Source: PCC-7336 sp039817825 (GTDB taxonomy: Bacteria; Cyanobacteriota; Cyanobacteriia; Thermostichales; PCC-7336). From it: a stretch of DNA of 25,727 nucleotides. The notes beneath the pieces were generated by a model that saw nothing but the letters and a program-made list of their open reading frames with translations, made no database searches and was not told the DNA's origin. How positions within the stretch are numbered: the first letter of the stretch is position 1; each line of letters begins with the position of its first letter. The translations under genes were made by a program, and so were the position numbers. The stretch is from the NCBI GenBank assembly GCA_039817825.1, contig JBCBVA010000049.1, forward strand, positions 1 to 25,727. The letters run 5' to 3'. This document shows, piece by piece, positions 23,574-25,727 of the stretch.

Positions 23574-23615
23574 ATACTAGGCAAGCGTTTCCGGAAATTC
23601 TGTATCTGAGTTTAC
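23574..23615 (-). promoter_or_regulatory. NtcA-activated promoter of the guanidine operon
   Basis: GTA-AACTCAGA-TAC (23602-23615 on the minus strand) is a perfect GTAN8TAC NtcA box. Exactly 22 bases downstream lies TAGTAT (23574-23579), matching the -10 form TAN3T. This spacing is the canonical class II NtcA-activated promoter. The predicted start is at A 23567 or 23566, placing the whole riboswitch in the 5' leader. Confirmed by pattern only; no transcript data. Confidence 0.85.
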
Positions 23616-23713
23616 GTTTTCAAGGTTTTATAACGAGTGGCCTTGAGCAAGTAAGGAGGAATTTCCGTAGGGCCTAACATCTCTTTTTTACATGCAGGTA
23701 GAGCGGTTTTGGC

Positions 23714-23792
23714 TTTATTCAACATTTGCAAAGTTTGGTGATATTTTTTGTATTTCTCAAGAATAGATTTATGGGTCTAACGGTTGAATAAA
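23714..23792. repeat. 10-bp inverted repeat in the divergent spacer
   Basis: TTTATTCAAC (23714-23723) and GTTGAATAAA (23783-23792) are perfectly complementary, 59 bases apart, in the AT-rich spacer between the guanidine operon and the phosphohexomutase gene. The distance suits two half-sites for a looping regulator or a long RNA stem; neither is established. Confidence 0.55.
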
Positions 23793-23838
23793 ACTAAGAG
23801 GTCTGTCGAGCCAGGCATAGGAGCTCGCATTCACTCAA

Positions 23839-23889
23839 AGGCTTACTGCAATGATTTTGATGGGAGGTGATGCCTCCGAGAGTAAGCCT
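23839..23889 (+). promoter_or_regulatory. Structured 5' leader element before the phosphohexomutase gene
   Basis: AGGCTTACT (23839-23847) pairs perfectly with AGTAAGCCT (23881-23889). Inside, GGAGG-TGATG-CCTCC forms a second stem. TGATTTTG within the loop could also pair with CAAATCA just after the outer stem. The element ends about 40 bases before the ATG. It matches no riboswitch class that I recognise. Confidence 0.5.
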
Positions 23890-23928
23890 GACAAATCACT
23901 CAGATTCCTTGACTGGTGACCGTTTCCA

Positions 23929-25512
23929 ATGACGATTTCTCCCGCACCGTTTTCCAACTCTACAGACCTAGCTAGCGTTGATTGGGCCAAGCTACAGAAT
24001 GGCTCCGACATTCGAGGTGTAGCGCTGGAGGGGGTGGCGGATGAGCAGGTGAATTTGACGGGGGAGGTGGTGACTCGGTTGGGTCAAGCGTTCGCGGCTT
24101 GGCTATCGGCAACCTTGGGGAAGCCTGCTGGCGAACTGACGATATCGATGGGGCGGGATAGTCGGTTGTCGGGGCCGGAGTTGATGCGGGCTGCGATCGC
24201 CGGAATCACCCGTAGTGGCTGTGATGTGTTGGATTTTGGCATTGCTTCGACACCGGCCATGTTTATGAGCACGGTATTGGCAGATTCGGGGATTCCGAAG
24301 TGCGATGGAGCGATTATGCTGACGGCCAGTCACCTGCCGTTTAACCGCAATGGACTGAAGTTTTTTACGAAACAAGGGGGGCTGGACAAGAAGGATATTA
24401 AGGCGATTTTGCAGTTGGCTGAGGCAGGGGAGTTTAAGTCGCCTGGAGAGGTGGGGGCGATCGCCCAACACGATTTCATTTCGGTGTATGCGGCTCGCTT
24501 AGTTGATATCGTCCGCAAGGGAGTGAACCATCCCGAGCATTACGATCTCCCGCTGCAAGGTCTGAAGATTGTCATGGATGCGGGGAATGGTGCTGGGGGA
24601 TTTTATTGCGATCGCGTGCTGGCTCCGCTAGGGGCGGATACGACGGGCAGTCAGTTCCTCGACCCGAATGGCACGTTTCCCAACCACGTTCCCAACCCGG
24701 AAAATGCCGAGGCGATGGCGTCGATCTGTCAGGCTGTGCTTGAGAACCAGGCGGATTTCGGGATTATTTTCGATACTGATGTCGATCGCGGGGCGGCGGT
24801 GGATGCGTCCGGGCGTCCGTTGAATCGCAACCGGTTGATTGCGTTGATGTCAGCGATTGTGTTGCGGGAACATCCCGGTTCGACGATTGTGACGGATTCG
24901 ATTACGTCGGATGGGTTAGCGGAGTTTATTCAGGATAAAGGTGGTGTTCATCACCGGCTTAAGCGGGGATATAAGAACGTTATTAATGAGTCGCAGCGGT
25001 TGAATGGTGAGGGGCAGGAGTCTTGGTTGGCGATCGAGACGTCTGGGCACGGGGCGATGCGGGAGAATTATTTTTTGGATGATGGGGCGTATTTGGTAAC
25101 GAAGCTGTTGGTGGAGTTGGCGAAGTCGAAGTTGGATGGAAAGTCGGTGGTGGAGGCGATTTCTACGCTGAAGGAACCGGTGGAGAGTGAAGAGATTCGC
25201 ATGAAGATTGAGGCGGAGGATTTTAAGAGTTATGGGGAAGAGGTGATTGCTGGGGTGAAGGCGTTTGCGGAGGAGCAGGCGGGTTGGGAGGTGGTCCCCA
25301 ATAATTACGAAGGGGTGCGGGTGGCTTGTACGTCGCCGGAGGAAGATGGCTGGTTTTTGCTCAGATTGTCCCTGCACGATCCGGTGATGCCGTTGAATAT
25401 TGAGTCGAATGTTGAGGGAGGAGTGAAGGTGATTGGCAATCGGCTATTGGAGTTCTTTCAAGTTCAAAGAAAATTGAATTTATCGGCATTTAATGCGGAC
25501 GGATACAAGTAA
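23929..25512 (+). CDS. Alpha-D-phosphohexomutase (phosphoglucomutase/phosphomannomutase family)
   Basis: A 527-residue enzyme with the four phosphohexomutase domains. The phosphoserine loop is LTASHLPFNRNGLKFF (131-146, Ser134), the metal loop DTDVDRG (282-288; commonly DGDADR), the sugar loop ETSGHGA (370-376), and a C-terminal phosphate-binding domain with NYEGVRV. Leu instead of Asn after TASH and the modified metal loop place it in a divergent subfamily shared by cyanobacteria and plant plastids. It may interconvert Glc-1-P/Glc-6-P or Man-1-P/Man-6-P. A cyanobacterial relative (Slr1334) has been described as making glucose-1,6-bisphosphate, so that role must be considered; whether this is its orthologue I cannot tell. 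The ATG has only a weak GGTGA upstream. It is transcribed divergently from the guanidine operon. Confidence 0.9.
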   Translation: MTISPAPFSNSTDLASVDWAKLQNGSDIRGVALEGVADEQVNLTGEVVTRLGQAFAAWLSATLGKPAGELTISMGRDSRLSGPELMRAAIAGITRSGCDVLDFGIASTPAMFMSTVLADSGIPKCDGAIMLTASHLPFNRNGLKFFTKQGGLDKKDIKAILQLAEAGEFKSPGEVGAIAQHDFISVYAARLVDIVRKGVNHPEHYDLPLQGLKIVMDAGNGAGGFYCDRVLAPLGADTTGSQFLDPNGTFPNHVPNPENAEAMASICQAVLENQADFGIIFDTDVDRGAAVDASGRPLNRNRLIALMSAIVLREHPGSTIVTDSITSDGLAEFIQDKGGVHHRLKRGYKNVINESQRLNGEGQESWLAIETSGHGAMRENYFLDDGAYLVTKLLVELAKSKLDGKSVVEAISTLKEPVESEEIRMKIEAEDFKSYGEEVIAGVKAFAEEQAGWEVVPNNYEGVRVACTSPEEDGWFLLRLSLHDPVMPLNIESNVEGGVKVIGNRLLEFFQVQRKLNLSAFNADGYK

Positions 25513-25591
25513 GTCAACCTAGTTAATGTTGAAATAAATTGACTCTCTATTAGTCCTGTCAGATTTATCTCTAGCATTTAGTTTGGCTAGG

Positions 25592-25648
25592 CAAATCAAA
25601 TTTATTAGTTTGTGTGCGATTACTGTATGCTTGACCATTTTTGATTTG
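25592..25648. repeat. 9-bp inverted repeat after the phosphohexomutase gene
   Basis: CAAATCAAA (25592-25600) and TTTGATTTG (25640-25648) are perfectly complementary with a 39-base loop, in the AT-rich tail of the window. It is weak in GC and not a classic terminator. No gene was recognised between 25513 and the end. Confidence 0.4.
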
Positions 25649-25727
25649 GAGATTGAATTCCATATTTACAGACACCAACTAATGTACAGTAGGTCGACAA
25701 TACAAAAGCATAGAATTAGAACTTCTC

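Noticed and set aside
25692..25705. NtcA-like site GTAGGTCGACAATAC near the window end
   Set aside because: Spacer between GTA and TAC is nine bases, not eight, and no downstream gene is visible.

Overview
The window is chromosomal DNA from a cyanobacterium. The octamer GCGATCGC (HIP1), typical of many cyanobacterial genomes, recurs through it (for example at 10-17, and near 569, 736, 1913, 2286, 9019 and 9690). The protein families fit as well: AI-2E-type permease, PAS histidine kinase, TIGR03032, a beta-barrel/beta-helix surface protein, and a guanidine hydrolase with its own HypA/HypB. I cannot name the species. No rRNA, tRNA, CRISPR array or intact insertion sequence was seen.

Layout. 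1-2.5 kb: a small YrhK-like membrane protein (-), a secreted Yellow/MRJP-type beta-propeller (+) and a HhH-GPD DNA glycosylase (+). 2.45-3.9 kb: a mostly non-coding, partly very AT-rich stretch with a strong hairpin and one doubtful ORF. 3.9-7.1 kb: a large surface protein (-) with signal peptide, beta-barrel and long beta-helix, including 165-bp tandem repeats. 7.8-11 kb: a TIGR03032 protein (-), then rdgB and folD (+), a nucleotide-sanitation/folate pair. 10.9-11.7 kb: small transcripts, namely a possible minus-strand RNA with a terminator and a 54-residue secreted peptide with its own terminator. 11.7-14.8 kb: a YidB-like protein and a two-gene signalling operon (PAS histidine kinase, then GGDEF-REC protein), all on minus. 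15-17 kb: AI-2E family permease and a DUF937-type protein ending in a calcium-loop motif (+). 17.1-18 kb: an AT-rich sulfotransferase (-).

18.1-23.6 kb is the highlight: a complete minus-strand guanidine utilisation operon. In transcription order it holds a perfect NtcA box with a correctly spaced -10 hexamer, a guanidine-I (ykkC) riboswitch, gdmH (Ni-dependent guanidine hydrolase, easily mislabelled agmatinase), hypA and hypB (Ni insertion), and a lipoprotein/permease/ATPase ABC transporter. Two strong intercistronic hairpins flank the binding-protein gene. Inferred logic: nitrogen limitation (NtcA) and free guanidine (riboswitch) together switch on uptake and hydrolysis of guanidine to ammonium and urea.

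23.9-25.5 kb: divergent from that operon is a phosphohexomutase (+) with a structured 5' leader. The last 215 bases are AT-rich and non-coding.
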